In this document: one piece after another, positions 63,685-64,000 of the stretch
Layout of the letters: each line of letters begins with the position of its first letter
Numbering within the stretch: position 1 is the first letter of the stretch
Origin: AP-15 sp963797115
GTDB taxonomy: Bacteria > Pseudomonadota > Alphaproteobacteria > ATCC43930 > CGMCC-115725
Assembly (NCBI GenBank): GCA_963797115.1
Contig: CAWCOH010000007.1
Location: 496,001 to 560,000 of the forward strand
Direction of reading: 5' to 3'
Length of the DNA stretch: 64,000 nt
Notes under the pieces: generated by a model
Seen by the model: only the letters and a program-made list of their open reading frames with translations
Told to the model about the DNA's origin: nothing
Database searches by the model: none
Program-made: the position numbers and the translations under genes

Positions 63685-64000
63685 TCACGGCAGCAGTTCG
63701 GGCAGCGACCGGATGATCCGGTCGGGCCGGATCGGGCAGCCGGGCGGCAGGCCGGCGGCGTAGCCGTCATACCAGATGGCATAGATCCCGAGGCGCTGGG
63801 GTGCCACGATCTCCCATTCGAGGTTGTCGCCGACCATCCAGGTCTCTTGAGGCCCGACGCCGAGTGTCTCCATTGCATGGGTATAGGCGCGCTCCTCGGG
63901 CTTGCCGAAGCCGTGCTCGCCCTCGATCTGGATATGGTCGAAGCGCTCTTCGAGGGCGAAGCGGACAACCTTGGCGCGCTGCGGCTCGGCCGCACCGTTG
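63685..64000 (-). CDS. HAD-family hydrolase, C-terminal part
   Basis: Runs off the right window edge (5' end missing). Minus strand: VVRFALEERFDHIQIEGEHG, FGKPEERAYTHAMETLGVG, ETWMVGDNLEWEIVAPQRLG, IYAIWYDGYAAGLPPG. HAD motifs III (K in GFGKPE) and IV (GDNLEWE). Confidence 0.88.
   Translation of the reverse strand, partial: NGAAEPQRAKVVRFALEERFDHIQIEGEHGFGKPEERAYTHAMETLGVGPQETWMVGDNLEWEIVAPQRLGIYAIWYDGYAAGLPPGCPIRPDRIIRSLPELLP

Overview
This 64 kb window comes from a GC-rich (roughly 65-68% GC) alphaproteobacterium, most likely of the Rhodospirillales type or an uncultured relative. Markers for this are the paired pyruvate dehydrogenase E1 alpha/beta subunits, the alphaproteobacterial addB-addA-trxA and tsaE-amgK-murU genes, trpF-trpB-trpA, mlaA/mlaC, and many SDR, amidohydrolase and Ldh-type catabolic genes. 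No tRNA, rRNA or CRISPR array was recognised.

Layout. 1-2 kb: wreck of an IS110 transposase and a group II intron reverse transcriptase. 2-9.4 kb: carbon-nitrogen hydrolase, DUF5681 protein, an ArsR-rhodanese regulator divergent from two methyltransferases (the second is ArsM-like with an in-frame UGA), IS5 copy 1, a GFA protein, a CDF/GFA deletion chimera and an outer-membrane protein. 9.5-17.7 kb: pyruvate dehydrogenase E1a/E1b/E2, YccF, GlcG-like, MetE-like, MFS, PxpA and a broken cyanase. 18-24.8 kb: SAM-cyclase-ATPase-TPR protein, MNT-HEPN fusion, antitoxin remnant, SDR and a GT39 transferase. 24.7-32.5 kb: second GT39, a DUF1326-DUF2182-DUF1326 set, cupin, VanB-type reductase, pseudogenes, Mpg and an NTF2-like protein. 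32.9-39.9 kb: trxA, addA, addB. 39.9-47.0 kb: an IS-rich, partly AT-rich island (IS5 copy 2, IS110, IS1595, an interrupted gene, a frameshifted dCTP deaminase). 47.0-56.4 kb: murU, amgK, tsaE, a Leu/Ile/Val-type binding protein, trpABF, mlaA, an ornithine cyclodeaminase homologue and mlaC. 56.6-64 kb: msrA, ATP-grasp, SDR, 3-hydroxyisobutyrate dehydrogenase-like, amidohydrolase, Ldh-type and HAD genes.

The strongest signal that ordinary annotation would miss is several families of short palindromic elements inserted inside genes. A 23-bp element (family A: five-base stem, tetraloop, complementary stem, nine-base tail) sits at exact points in three unrelated transposases (IS110, both IS5 copies, IS1595) and in an intron RT. 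Removing exactly 23 bp restores each transposase frame, and the stem shows compensatory base changes. Longer families (B about 30 bp, C about 33 bp, D about 70 bp, plus E and G palindromes) lie in frame inside a DUF5681 gene, addB, a cyclase and a HEPN toxin, in a way that recalls Rickettsia palindromic elements. A separate terminal-inverted-repeat element occurs twice, each time at the apex of a palindrome.

The window also carries many frameshifts, including one in addA and one in a cyclase. Either this genome is decaying or the assembly has single-base indel errors. The 23-bp, IS and palindrome observations do not depend on that choice; several pseudogene calls do.
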